DNA of 64,000 nucleotides from contig NZ_JAMJFL010000004.1 of NCBI RefSeq assembly GCF_023544665.1, positions 186,001 to 250,000 of the forward strand, given 5' to 3'. Shown one piece after another: positions 42,910 to 51,453 of the stretch. Position 1 is the stretch's first letter. Each line of letters opens with the position of its first letter. The position numbers were made by a program, and so were the translations under genes. The stretch comes from Streptomyces sp. YS415 (lineage in GTDB: Bacteria; Actinomycetota; Actinomycetes; Streptomycetales; Streptomycetaceae). Below the pieces are notes generated by a model that saw only the letters and a list, made by a program, of their open reading frames with translations, had not been told where the DNA came from and did no database searches.

Positions 42910-43688
42910 GCGGCCCCCTGACCGTCGGCGGTCTCGCCCAGGTACAGCCTGCGTACGGCGTCGGTGCGGGCGAGTTCGTCGGCCGGCCCGGACAGCCGGA
43001 TCTCGCCGACCTCCAGGACGTAGGCGCTGTCCGCGAGGGCGAGCGCCATACCGGCGTTCTGTTCGACCAGGAGCACGGCGGTGCCCTGGGTGTTGATCTC
43101 CTTCACGACGTCCGCGATCCGGGCCACCATCTGCGGGGCGAGTCCCAGGGAGGGCTCGTCGAGCAGGAGCAGGCGCGGGGCGGCCATGAGGGCGCGGCCG
43201 ATGGCGAGCATCTGCTGCTCGCCGCCGGAGAGGAGCCCGGCGGCCTGCTGGGTGCGTTCGGCGAGCCGCGGGAACAGGGTGAACACGCGGTCCCGGGACT
43301 CGCGCACCAGGGCGGGGCTGCGGCGGCCGAGGCCGAGGCCGCCGGTGCGGAGGTTCTCGTCGACCGTGAGCCCGGCGAACACCCGCCTGCCCTCCGGGAC
43401 CTGTACGACGCCGGCGCGCACCGCGGCGACCGGGTCGCGGCCGTCGAGTTCCGTGGCGCCGTAGCGGATGCGGCCGGCGGTGACCGCGCCGCGGTGCAGG
43501 CGCAGGGTGCCCGACACCGCCCGCAACAGGGTCGTCTTGCCCGCGCCGTTGGCGCCGAGCAGGGCGACGACGCCGCCGTGCGGGACGGTCAGCGACACGG
43601 AGCGAAGGGCGGACAGGGCACGGCCGTAGGTCACGTCGAGTGCTTCGACGTGCAGGGCCGGCTCCGCGTCCGGTGGTGCTTCGGGCAT
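42906..43688 (-). CDS. livF: Branched-chain amino-acid ABC transporter ATPase (LivF type)
   Basis: The 260-aa ATPase has Walker A GANGAGKTT, the LivF signature VVQVPEGRRVFAGLTVDENL, LLSGGEQQMLAIGRALMAAP and Walker B LLLLDEPSLGLAP. ATG 43688 is preceded by GAGGAG five bases upstream and starts the operon. Longer in-frame extension to 43883 is not protein-like. The operon promoter must lie in the 43.69-44.05 kb stretch just before the repeat array. Confidence 0.94.
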   Translation of the reverse strand: MPEAPPDAEPALHVEALDVTYGRALSALRSVSLTVPHGGVVALLGANGAGKTTLLRAVSGTLRLHRGAVTAGRIRYGATELDGRDPVAAVRAGVVQVPEGRRVFAGLTVDENLRTGGLGLGRRSPALVRESRDRVFTLFPRLAERTQQAAGLLSGGEQQMLAIGRALMAAPRLLLLDEPSLGLAPQMVARIADVVKEINTQGTAVLLVEQNAGMALALADSAYVLEVGEIRLSGPADELARTDAVRRLYLGETADGQGAA

Positions 43689-44049
43689 CACGGCTCCTCG
43701 GATCCGTGCCGGAACTGGCACGGGGCTTTCGGGGAAGGGGAGCTCACGACAGCACGGGCGCGGGCGCGCGGAACAGGCCTTCGGGCGTGCTCGCTGCGTG
43801 GTCCCAACCAGGGCGGTCAGGGGTTGTGCGGGTGCCCAGGGAGAAGGCGGTGGGGGTTCCGGGGCGGGGGGCCGGGTAGGCACGGCCGGTGAGAACGGAT
43901 GAGGCGGCGCCGAGCGGATCGGCCGGCCGGTGCCGGCGGCCGCCCAAGGTCAACGGGCACCGGGCGCCGGCCGGCCGGCGCCTGTCCAACTGGCCGGGAA
44001 GGGTGCGCGGGAAGGGGTTCGGCCGGCGGGCGGAGGTCTTCTCCGGGTG
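43689..44049. other. Non-coding stretch between livF and the repeat array
   Basis: This 360-base segment separates the livF start from the 39-bp repeats. It should contain the liv promoter, but I see no clear -10/-35 pair, palindrome or ribosome binding site apart from the livF one. Several frames are open across it only because the sequence is GC-rich; none has codon usage or a start site that supports a gene. Confidence 0.5.
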
Positions 44050-44775
44050 CCGCACTCACCGGGCCAGGACAGAGATCAGCTCCGGCTACCGGATTCACCG
44101 GGCCGGAGCAGATGTCTTCTTTGGATGCGCGTCTCACCAGCCCGGAACGGAGGTCTCCTTCTGCTGGCGGAGTTACCGGGCCAGGGCAGCTGTGTGTCTG
44201 CTTGGGCGGGCCGGACTTGCCGGGCCGGGGCGGATCAGCTCGGGTTGCCCGATGCATCAGGCCGGGGCAGGCGTCTGCTTGGGCGGCCGGACTCACCGGG
44301 CCGGAAGGTCAGCTCCGGCTGCGGATTCACCGGGCCAGGGCAGAGATCAGCTCCGGCTGCGGATTCACCGGGCCCGCTGGCGGATTACCGGGCCCGGGCA
44401 GAAGTCTTCTTCGGATGCCCGTCTCACCAGGCCGGAGCAGACGTCCCCCTCAGCCGCCACACCCGGCCGGCCACGGAACAGGCGCCTCCCGGCTGCCGGA
44501 CGCACAGGCCGGAGCGGACAACTTCTTCGGTCGCCAGACCTGCCGACCCCCGAGGAGACGCCTTGCGGCTGCTGGACCCACCACCCCGGGCAGACGTCCC
44601 CTCGGCCGCCAGACCAGCCGACCCCCGGAGATACACCTCCCGGCCGCTGGACTCACCGGTCCCGAACAGACGCCCCCTCAGCCGCCAGACCAGCCGGCCC
44701 CCGAGGAGACGCTCCCGGCCGCTGGACCGGCCCGGAGCAGACGTTCCCCTCGGAGTTCGGCTCAGCGGTCCGGAG
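44050..44775. repeat. Array of about 18 degenerate 39-bp tandem repeats
   Basis: A CACCGGGCCGG-like anchor recurs at 44057, 44096, 44135, 44174, 44217, 44255, 44294, 44328, 44366, 44386, 44425, about 44459 and 44503, mostly 38-40 bp apart. It continues with the same period to about 44767. Each unit runs from that anchor through AGCAGACGTCttCttCGG-type sequence. From 44534 on, pairs of units form a 77-78-bp higher-order repeat (GCCAGACcaGCCGaCCCCC at about 44532, 44609 and 44685). The period is a multiple of three and units lack stops, so long frames are open on both strands. Confidence 0.88.
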
Positions 44776-44818
44776 CAAGCGGGTTCCTGTCGACGGACGT
44801 GGTTGGGGCGTGGTGCGG

Positions 44819-46096
44819 TCAGCGGAGGAGGCGGCGGGCCGTCAGGGCGAGGCTGATCTCCACCACGTCCAGGGGGCGGGCCAGGGAGCGGCCCGTGAGC
44901 TGTTCGCAGCGGCGCAGGCGGTTGAGGACGGTGTTGCGGTGGCAGTAGAGGCGTTCACCGGCGCGCTGGGCGGAGCCGTCGCAGGTCAGCCAGGCGGCCA
45001 GGGTGTCCAGCAGGACGTCCCGGTCGGCGGGCTCCAGGCGCAGTACCGGGCCGAGGACCTGGTCGGCGAGGGTCGCTCCGAGTTCGGGGCAGGAGACGAC
45101 GAGGGCCTCGGGCAGGTGTTCCGTCAGCCGGACGGTGCCGCCCTGCTGCGGGCAGATGCTCAGCGCGAGATCGGCGAGGCGCCGGGCGTCCCCCACCGCG
45201 GCCAGGCCGTTGACCACGCTGCCGACGCCGGCCTTGCTGCCCGGGGCCAGCTCCAGGCCCTCCAGCGGGTCGTCGTCGCCCTCCGGATCCTCGTCGCCGA
45301 CCAGGACGATGCCGTAGTCCACTTCCACTCCTGTGTGCCAGTGCACGCGCGTGCTAGGCGGGACGGCGGCGGCGCGGGCGCCCGAGAGGCCCGTGGGCCG
45401 TCCGCCGGCGACCGCGACGACCAGGTACCGGCCATGTTCCGGCAGGTCAAGGCCCTCGGCGGTCTCGGGCAGATCGGCGATGCGGCTGGTGCCGTCGAGG
45501 AGGGCGGCCGCGAGCAGCCGTACCCGGTTCTCGCGCCGCCAGGCCAGTTGCCGCTCGGCCTGCCGGTAGGCGTCCGCGACGAGGGTGCAGTGCTCGTCGA
45601 CGAAGTTCCACATGTCGGTCGCGACATGCACGAGCAGCCGCACGTCCTCGGGTGCCGACCGGGAGGTCTCCTCCACCAGCCGCTGCCACACCAGGGACCC
45701 GCCCAGCCGGAACGCGTGCAGCAGGGCGTCCAGGGGCACGCCCTGCTCGGCCCGGCGCACGCCGATCTTCCACGAGCAGCGGCGGGCGGCGTCCCGGTTG
45801 CCGCGCGGGTCGAGCAGCGACAGCACACTGTGCCGCAGCGAGCGGTGCACCTCCTGCCAGGTGCCCGCGTAGTCGGTCTCCAGCGCCGTCCGGTAGGCGG
45901 TCTCCTGCTCCTGGATCAGACCCACCAGCCGTTCGGTGAGGTCCGGCAGCTCGTCGAGCAGGACGCGCGCGGCCCGGTGCAGGACACGCAACGCGTCGGC
46001 GTCGATCAATGACCGGCCGCGCCGCCCGATCCGCGGCTGCGGAACAGGCACCGGCCCGGTCCTGATCATCGCGCGTGTCCGTACGGCAGGATGCAT
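44819..46096 (-). CDS. PucR family transcriptional regulator
   Basis: The 425-aa protein has an N-terminal helical RsbRD/GAF-like sensory part (ALRVLHRAARVLLDELPDLT), a central GGDEF-related CdaR domain and the C-terminal PucR helix-turn-helix (RAGERLYCHRNTVLNRLRRC EQLTGRS region). PucR/CdaR regulators typically activate nitrogen-compound uptake or catabolism. GGAGG lies six bases before ATG 46096. It points away from the LuxR-type gene and toward the repeat array and the liv operon, so it is a reasonable candidate to control that transporter. Confidence 0.9.
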   Translation of the reverse strand: MHPAVRTRAMIRTGPVPVPQPRIGRRGRSLIDADALRVLHRAARVLLDELPDLTERLVGLIQEQETAYRTALETDYAGTWQEVHRSLRHSVLSLLDPRGNRDAARRCSWKIGVRRAEQGVPLDALLHAFRLGGSLVWQRLVEETSRSAPEDVRLLVHVATDMWNFVDEHCTLVADAYRQAERQLAWRRENRVRLLAAALLDGTSRIADLPETAEGLDLPEHGRYLVVAVAGGRPTGLSGARAAAVPPSTRVHWHTGVEVDYGIVLVGDEDPEGDDDPLEGLELAPGSKAGVGSVVNGLAAVGDARRLADLALSICPQQGGTVRLTEHLPEALVVSCPELGATLADQVLGPVLRLEPADRDVLLDTLAAWLTCDGSAQRAGERLYCHRNTVLNRLRRCEQLTGRSLARPLDVVEISLALTARRLLR

Positions 46097-46277
46097 CGCG
46101 GTCCTCCCACAAACCTCGGACTCCCGGCGCTGCGCCCGTGCCGGGAGACTCTGCGGTGTCCGGTCGCCCGCGTCGCCCGTACGGCGGCGGCGGCCGCCCG
46201 ACTCGTCCTGCCGTGAAGGATGACATACCGTCCGGTCGGTCCCTAGGGTTGTGCACGTCTCTTTTTCCTCTCATCTC

Positions 46278-47729
46278 TCACAGATCCGCACGTCGGCCCT
46301 CACCGGCCTGTTGATCGATCATGCGGGCGAGCTCCATCCGGGACCGCACGCCGAGCGTGGCGAAGACGTTGCGCAGGTGGTAGTCGACCGTGCGGGTGCT
46401 CACCGCGAGCCGGAGCGCCACCTCCCGGTTGGTGGCGCCCTCGGCGACATGCCGGGCGATCCGCAGCTGCTGCGGCGTCAGCCGCGCCAGCCCGCCGCCG
46501 CCCGCTCCCTCGCAGCCGGCGGCCCCGTTGGCCCGCAGTTCCCCGCGCGTCTGCTCCGCCCAGGCCTGCGCCCCGCACCGCTCGAAGCCCACCAGCGCTC
46601 CCCCGAGCCGCAGCCGCGCCTCCCGCAACCGCCGTCGGCGCCGCAGCCATCTGCCGTGCAGCAATTCGGTTCTGGCCCGCTCGAAATCGCCACCTGTCCC
46701 GTCGTGCAGGGCCAGCGCCAGCAGATACAGCTCGTCGGCGTCGTCCCCGGGCGCCAGCAGCGCACGGCAGCGGGCGAGCTGAGCGGGCGCGTGCGGATCG
46801 GCGCCCAGCGCGGCCCACGTGGCGAAGTCCGCCACGACCGCCCGCGCGTCATCGGGCCGTCCGGCCAGCACCGCGGCCTCCACGAAACAGGGCACGGCGA
46901 GCATCCAGACGGCGAAGTGACCGCGCCGCACCCCGGGCAGCACCAGCGGCCCGAGCCGGTCGGCGGCATCGAGGGGGCGGCCGCAGCCCAGGTCGTTGCG
47001 GGCCACCGCCCACTCCGCCAGGGTCGCCGCCTGGACGAGGCCGTGCCGGCGGGCGGTGGCCAGCGCGGCCGTGGCATGGCCCGCGACGGTGGCCGTCTCG
47101 CCGACGATCGACGCGGCCAGCGCGAGCATGGCCTGGTGGTGCGCGGCCGTGTTGCGCCGCCCGGCCCGGTAGGCGGTCCGCACGCCTTCCTCCGCGTGGG
47201 CGCGCGCCTGGGCGTGCCGTCCGGCGCGCAGTTCGGCGTAGGCGAGGTATTCCAGGGCCCGGGCCCGCAGGGACGGGGAGTCCCGGGCCACGGCGAGGGC
47301 GCGGGCACCGGCCCGGCGGGCCGCGACGACGTCCCCGAGCAGCAGGGCGGCCGTCGCGGAGCGCAGTTGGTGCTCGGGCCGGTCGTCCTCGCGGTCGACC
47401 ACGCGCCGCAGTGGTCCCACCGCCAGGTCGGGACGCAGCTCCAGCAGGGCCCTCATGCCCGCGCGGTAGTCCCCGAGGACCGAGCCGGCCGCGGCCGGCT
47501 CCCCCAGGGCCTGCAGACAGGCGGCCACGTCGCCTCCCACCCAGGCCGCGTCCGCGGCGGAGAGCCGCGCGGCCTCCGCCTGCTCCGGCTCCTCGGCCGC
47601 CAGCAAGGACGCGGCCAGCAGCAGGGTCTCCCGGGCGTCGTCGACCAGGCCGTCGGCCAACTGTGCCCTGCCAAGGGCGAGTTCGGTTCGTCCGCGCTCC
47701 GTCGCCCGCACGCTCGTGTCACCGATCAT
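46278..47729 (-). CDS. LuxR family regulator with TPR-like sensor, no ATPase domain
   Basis: The 483-aa protein lacks the P-loop ATPase of LAL regulators. It consists of TPR-like helices (GRAQLADGLVDDARETLLLA, ARALEYLAYAELRAGRHAQA, ELYLLALALHDGTGGDFERA) followed by a LuxR helix-turn-helix (LTPQQLRIARHVAEGATNRE, VSTRTVDYHLRNVFATLGV). It may be a shortened LAL-type regulator. An inverted repeat CGTTAC-N6-GTAACG sits 9 bases before its start codon, suggesting autoregulation. The target genes are unknown. Confidence 0.88.
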   Translation of the reverse strand: MIGDTSVRATERGRTELALGRAQLADGLVDDARETLLLAASLLAAEEPEQAEAARLSAADAAWVGGDVAACLQALGEPAAAGSVLGDYRAGMRALLELRPDLAVGPLRRVVDREDDRPEHQLRSATAALLLGDVVAARRAGARALAVARDSPSLRARALEYLAYAELRAGRHAQARAHAEEGVRTAYRAGRRNTAAHHQAMLALAASIVGETATVAGHATAALATARRHGLVQAATLAEWAVARNDLGCGRPLDAADRLGPLVLPGVRRGHFAVWMLAVPCFVEAAVLAGRPDDARAVVADFATWAALGADPHAPAQLARCRALLAPGDDADELYLLALALHDGTGGDFERARTELLHGRWLRRRRRLREARLRLGGALVGFERCGAQAWAEQTRGELRANGAAGCEGAGGGGLARLTPQQLRIARHVAEGATNREVALRLAVSTRTVDYHLRNVFATLGVRSRMELARMIDQQAGEGRRADL

Positions 47730-47737
47730 TCACGCGA

Positions 47738-47755
47738 CGTTACTTGCGCGTAACG
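47738..47755. promoter_or_regulatory. Inverted repeat CGTTAC-N6-GTAACG before the LuxR-type gene
   Basis: Perfect 6-bp arms (47738-47743 and 47750-47755) lie immediately upstream of the start codon at 47729, in AT-richer sequence. It could be an operator or part of the promoter; a LuxR-type dimer would fit the symmetry. Confidence 0.5.
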
Positions 47756-47845
47756 CAAGGCGGAAGCCGTCCGTAGATTCCGCTTTCTGCCCGGATCGGG
47801 GGTGTGACCTGCACTTCAGTGCGAGAGGGCTGATGAACGGACTGT

Positions 47846-47874
47846 GCCGCCGCCCAGAGTTTCCGGGCGGCGGC
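47846..47874 (-). terminator. Terminator after the polyester hydrolase gene
   Basis: GCCGCCGCCC (47846-47855) and GGGCGGCGGC (47865-47874) make a perfect 10-bp stem with a 9-base loop, 18 bases after the stop codon at 47892 in the minus direction. Confidence 0.8.
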
Positions 47875-47891
47875 CGTGCGGGGGCACAAGG

Positions 47892-48794
47892 TCAGCCGGT
47901 GTGCGGGCAGTTGCCCCGGTACTCCTCGATGGTCAGGCTCGGCCGGGGCAGCGGGCAGAGGAACTGCTCGTAGCGGGTGTCGTTGTCGATGAACCGCTTG
48001 AGCCAGGAAATGCTGTACTTCGCGATCGTCGTGTTCGACGAGTTGGGCGTGAAGTGGGTGGCGTTGTTCAGCTCCAGGTAGGCGCGGTCCAGGCTGGAGG
48101 ACAGGCTGTTGTAGAACGGCTCGGCGTGGCTGGAGACCGAGGCGACCGTGTCGCCGTCGGCGCCGACGATGAGGGTGGGTGTGGTCAGCTCGGGCCAGGT
48201 CTTGTCGACGTTCCACGGCGTCAGCGGGATCGCCGCCTGCAGTGAGGGACGGGACTTGGCGGCCTCCAGGCTGCCGCCGCCGCCCATGGAGTGGCCCATG
48301 ACACCGAGCCGGGTGCTGTCGACGCGGGCGCGCACCGAGCTGCGCTGCGTCAGGTAGTCGAGCGCGGCGAGGAGCTGGCGGCCCCGGGAGTCGGGCTGGT
48401 CGACGGTGCTGTTGGTGTCGATGGTGAACACCACGAAGCCCTGCGAGGCGAGCCGCGGGCCCAGCCAGGCGATCGAGGACTCGTAGGCGGTGAAGCCCGG
48501 CGAGATCGCCACGGCGCCGAAGGTGCCGTCGCTGGTGCTGGTCGGGTAGTAGATCGTGCCGCCGCCGAAGCCGGTGACGCTGAGGGAGGAGACGGACGTC
48601 TGCGAGACGGAGTAAGGGCCGCGCGACGCCTCGATGCTGGAGGTGGTCGGCGCGGGGCCGCGCTCGTAGGGGTTGTCCGCCGCCTGGGCGCCCGGTGTGG
48701 CGAGGGTGCCGAGGCCGAGGACCGCGGCGAGTGCCGTGGCGGCCGCGGCGAGTCTTCCGGTCCTGCGGGGCTTGACGTGGGGGTGGACCTGCAC
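47892..48794 (-). CDS. Secreted cutinase / PETase-type polyester hydrolase
   Basis: The 300-aa enzyme has a Sec signal ([20 protein letters not shown], cleavage near PGAQA-AD). It is closely similar to bacterial cutinases such as TfCut2: [20 protein letters not shown], the [20 protein letters not shown] oxyanion region, nucleophile Ser169 in [12 protein letters not shown], Trp194 in LTPWNVDK, Asp215 in [10 protein letters not shown] and His247 in NNATHFTPN. The C-terminal Cys280 and Cys296 match the conserved disulfide. It would hydrolyse cutin-like polyesters and triacylglycerols, and possibly PET. The GTG 48794 start has AGAGGA upstream. It is monocistronic. Confidence 0.92.
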   Translation of the reverse strand: MQVHPHVKPRRTGRLAAAATALAAVLGLGTLATPGAQAADNPYERGPAPTTSSIEASRGPYSVSQTSVSSLSVTGFGGGTIYYPTSTSDGTFGAVAISPGFTAYESSIAWLGPRLASQGFVVFTIDTNSTVDQPDSRGRQLLAALDYLTQRSSVRARVDSTRLGVMGHSMGGGGSLEAAKSRPSLQAAIPLTPWNVDKTWPELTTPTLIVGADGDTVASVSSHAEPFYNSLSSSLDRAYLELNNATHFTPNSSNTTIAKYSISWLKRFIDNDTRYEQFLCPLPRPSLTIEEYRGNCPHTG

Positions 48795-49025
48795 GAGGGG
48801 TGGTCCTCTCTGTCGTGGCGGACGGCCGGCAGGGGAGTAGCCGGGGACCGCCGTTGGGCTGGCGGTGCCACTGTGGGCGCCCGGCCCGGCGCCGGGGACC
48901 GGCAAAGTCACCGGTCTCGTGCGCCCGGTTCCGGCCGTGCCGGGCGCGGGTCGGCTTGCTCGGGGCCCGGGCCGGTGTGAAACCCTCGATCGTCGACCGT
49001 GACGGCAGCGTGGAGAGGCGACGGT

Positions 49026-49913
49026 ATGCGCATCGGACTGCTCGGCACCGGACCGTGGGCGCAGATGGCCCACGCCCCGGCGCTCGGTGAGCACACGGGA
49101 GTGGACTTCGTCGGGGTGTGGGGCCGCCGCCCGGACGCGGCGAAGGACCTGGCCGCCCGCCATGACATCCGGGCCTACGACGACGTCGACGCGCTGCTCG
49201 CCGACGTGGACGCGGTCGCCGTGGCCCTGCCGCCGGCCGTGCAGGCGGAGCTGGCGGTGCGGGCCGCGCGGGCGGCGTGTCACCTGCTGCTGGACAAGCC
49301 GCTGGCGACGACGGCCGAGCAGGGGCGGGCTGTGGTCGAGGCAGCCGGGGAGGCGGGGGTCGCGTCGGTGGTGTTCTTCACCACCCGGTTCCAGCCGGAG
49401 ACCGAGGAGTGGATCACCCAACAGGCCGCGGCGCAGGGCTGGTTCACCGCGCACGCGCAGTGGCTGGGCGCGGTCTTCAGCGACGGCGACAGCCCGTTCG
49501 CCGACTCGCCGTGGCGTCGGGAGAAGGGCGCCCTGTGGGACGTGGGACCGCATGCCCTGTCCGTGCTGCTGCCGGTCCTGGGCAAGGTGCGGCAGGTGGC
49601 GGCGGCCGCGCAGGGGCCCGGGGACACCGTGCATCTGGTGCTCGCCCACGCCGGGGGCGCGTCGAGCACGCTGACGCTGAGCCTGACGGCGCCGTCGGCG
49701 GCCTCCGGTGCCGCGGTGGAACTGCGCGGCGAGGCCGGGGTGACGCGCCTTCCGGCGAGCACGCAAGGGGTGGTGCCGGCCTTCGTCCGGGCGACCGACG
49801 CCCTGCTGGCCTCCGCCCGCACGGGGCGCCCGCATCCGTGCGACGCGGCGTTCGGCCTGCGCGTGACCGAGATCCTCACGCAGGCCGACGCCCTGCTGAA
49901 CCGCGGCGGATGA
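49026..49913 (+). CDS. Gfo/Idh/MocA family oxidoreductase
   Basis: The 295-aa protein starts with a Rossmann site ([20 protein letters not shown]) and has the family's EKP-like motif as [20 protein letters not shown], in which Lys is the usual catalytic residue. A C-terminal alpha/beta substrate domain follows ([20 protein letters not shown] with the DxGxH motif). Such enzymes oxidise sugars or inositols with NAD(P). GGAGAGG precedes ATG 49026. No sugar transporter or kinase is adjacent, so the substrate is undefined. Confidence 0.9.
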   Translation: MRIGLLGTGPWAQMAHAPALGEHTGVDFVGVWGRRPDAAKDLAARHDIRAYDDVDALLADVDAVAVALPPAVQAELAVRAARAACHLLLDKPLATTAEQGRAVVEAAGEAGVASVVFFTTRFQPETEEWITQQAAAQGWFTAHAQWLGAVFSDGDSPFADSPWRREKGALWDVGPHALSVLLPVLGKVRQVAAAAQGPGDTVHLVLAHAGGASSTLTLSLTAPSAASGAAVELRGEAGVTRLPASTQGVVPAFVRATDALLASARTGRPHPCDAAFGLRVTEILTQADALLNRGG

Positions 49914-49923
49914 GACCGGCCGC

Positions 49924-50247
49924 TCACTCCTCGAACGGCTCCTCGCTCCACCGGAACCAGGCCCGGTCCCCCTCGATGTGCAGCAGGAACTCGGCCACGG
50001 GTCCGTCCGGCGAGAAGAGGGAGACGCGTCTTCGGATCTCGTCGTAGGCCGCCTCCCACTCCTCCACGTCCTCGTCGACCCGCTCCACCAGGGCGAGTTC
50101 GCGGGCGAAGAGGTCACGCACGGAGGCATAGCCGGGGCCGGGGGTGAAGCGGCCCGACAGCCAGGGGAAGTCGGCCTCGTCGATCGCGATCTCACCGACC
50201 GGCTCGTCACCGCTGCGGAGGTGCCACACCGCGCCGTCGAATCCCAC
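49924..50247 (-). CDS. Hypothetical protein (107 aa)
   Basis: The acidic protein reads [20 protein letters not shown] and includes [40 protein letters not shown] and [20 protein letters not shown]. It is a compact alpha/beta protein without signal or membrane segment; I recognise the style of a conserved actinobacterial small protein but no named domain. GGAGG lies five bases before the GTG start. A hairpin separates it from the GNAT gene upstream. Confidence 0.72.
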   Translation of the reverse strand: MGFDGAVWHLRSGDEPVGEIAIDEADFPWLSGRFTPGPGYASVRDLFARELALVERVDEDVEEWEAAYDEIRRRVSLFSPDGPVAEFLLHIEGDRAWFRWSEEPFEE

Positions 50248-50267
50248 CCGTGCCTCCGTACGCCGTC

Positions 50268-50308
50268 ACTGTCAGTGCTGGATCAGCATGTCATCCGGCA
50301 CTGACAGT
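50268..50308 (-). terminator. Hairpin between the GNAT gene and the 107-aa gene
   Basis: ACTGTCAGTGC (50268-50278) and GCACTGACAGT (50298-50308) are exact complements, with a 19-base loop. The right arm touches the GNAT stop codon, so the stem forms directly at the 3' end of that gene. An operator role for the downstream gene is also possible. Confidence 0.65.
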
Positions 50309-51216
50309 CAGCCCTCCTGGGCGCTCGCGGAGGGGAGGTGGAAGTCGATCCGCTCGCGCACCACCGGGTGGCCGGCCTTGGCGAAGTTCGCGGCCATGGG
50401 GAAGTTCCCCTGGTCGGTGGCTCCGCTGATGAACTCGGCGCCCTGCTCGACCAGGAAGTGCGTGCACTCCACGAGCAGGTCGTAGGCGTAGCCGTGGCCG
50501 CGGTGTTCCGGCAGGACGCCGATGAAGCCGATGATGGGCGCGGTCTGGTTGCGGGCCGGGATGTGGATGCCCACGGGCTCGCCCTGCTGCGTGCGCGCGA
50601 CCTGCCACCACTCGCGCGGCGAGGGGCACCAGCGGAAGAAGTCCAGTTCCTCCTGGGCGGCTTGATCGAGGCCGCCCTCCTTGATCGCCTTGAGGGCGTG
50701 GGCGTCCAGCGTCGCCGAGTGGATGCGGCGCAGCGCGTCGAAGAACACGGCGTCGTCGGGCTCGGGGGTGAAGACGAGCCGACCGGGCCGCTCGGGCAGC
50801 CCGCACTCCGGCGTCCACCGGTACATGTACCGCTCGACGAGGAGGTCGTAGCCGGCCGCGCGGGCGGCGGCGAAGGCGGTGTCGGCCGCGGGGCGCACGG
50901 CCGGGTTCTCCCGCCAGCCGGCGGGCAGGTTGAATTCCAGCTCGACCTGCCACGGGGCGGAGCGCAGGAGTTCGGCCCCCGCCTCCTCCTCGCCCTCGGC
51001 CACGTCGAACCAGTTGACGAGCATCGGCTCCGCGTCGTCGGGGCCGCCCCACCAGGCGCCGCGTGCGACGACCCGGCCGTCACGCAGGGCCACCCGCTTC
51101 CAGTCGGGCCGGTGCACGGTGGTGCGGTGTGCCTCGCTCGCGCCCAGCGGGTCGGGCAGGGCGTCGAAAAGGTGGGCGTCGCTCGCGTCGAGCGTACGGA
51201 TGACCAGATCGGTCAT
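50308..51216 (-). CDS. GNAT family N-acetyltransferase
   Basis: The 302-aa protein carries a C-terminal GNAT fold with the acetyl-CoA loop region in APIIGFIGVLPEHRGHGYAY, then GATDQGNFPMAANFAKAGHP typical of the last strands; the N-terminal half is a degenerate GNAT-like domain. CCGGAGGAATTCCC precedes ATG 51216. Upstream lies an 18-codon leader frame inside an inverted repeat, suggesting translation-linked control. The amine substrate is unknown. Confidence 0.88.
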   Translation of the reverse strand: MTDLVIRTLDASDAHLFDALPDPLGASEAHRTTVHRPDWKRVALRDGRVVARGAWWGGPDDAEPMLVNWFDVAEGEEEAGAELLRSAPWQVELEFNLPAGWRENPAVRPAADTAFAAARAAGYDLLVERYMYRWTPECGLPERPGRLVFTPEPDDAVFFDALRRIHSATLDAHALKAIKEGGLDQAAQEELDFFRWCPSPREWWQVARTQQGEPVGIHIPARNQTAPIIGFIGVLPEHRGHGYAYDLLVECTHFLVEQGAEFISGATDQGNFPMAANFAKAGHPVVRERIDFHLPSASAQEG

Positions 51217-51246
51217 GGGAATTCCTCCGGGAAACAGGCTGCGAAG

Positions 51247-51301
51247 AGCGCTCCCGGTCAGGTCACACGAAGCACGCCGGGACAGCGGTGAGGGGAGCGC
51301 T
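51247..51301 (-). promoter_or_regulatory. Inverted repeat flanking the leader ORF (possible attenuator)
   Basis: AGCGCTCCC (51247-51255) and GGGAGCGCT (51293-51301) are exact complements. On the transcribed strand the first arm covers codons 7-9 of the leader frame, and the second lies just after its stop, about 31 bases before the GNAT start. A ribosome on the leader would prevent the pairing, which is the logic of translational attenuation. Confidence 0.5.
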
Positions 51302-51319
51302 GGAGTAGGTGAACTGCAC
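51263..51319 (-). CDS. 18-residue leader peptide upstream of the GNAT gene
   Basis: A GTG at 51319 with AGGAGG spaced 8 bases upstream opens MQFTYSSAPLTAVPACFV and stops at 51263, 46 bases before the GNAT start. The ribosome binding site is as good as any in the window, which argues for translation. The peptide is hydrophobic with one Cys near the end. Competing in-frame GTG 51324 of the GNAT frame has poorer spacing. It could be an attenuation leader or a small product. Confidence 0.5.
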   Translation of the reverse strand: MQFTYSSAPLTAVPACFV

Positions 51320-51453
51320 GGCACTCGCCTCCTTCCGTCGTCTCAAGGCGTGATGATCACACCGTAGGGGATCTTCCGCGGGCGCGTCCACACCTTTTCT
51401 GTGCGGGTGCGTCCCCGCCGTGACGGGAACCGGGCGCGATTAGGGTCTGCCGC

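Noticed and set aside
44050..44775. CRISPR-like array
   Set aside because: The repeats are degenerate along their whole 39 bp, there are no unique spacers and no cas genes in the window.
43889..46012. Plus-strand frame of about 700 codons running through the repeats and the PucR gene
   Set aside because: Its second half is antisense to a clear PucR regulator and its first half is open only because the 39-bp units lack stops in several frames at once.
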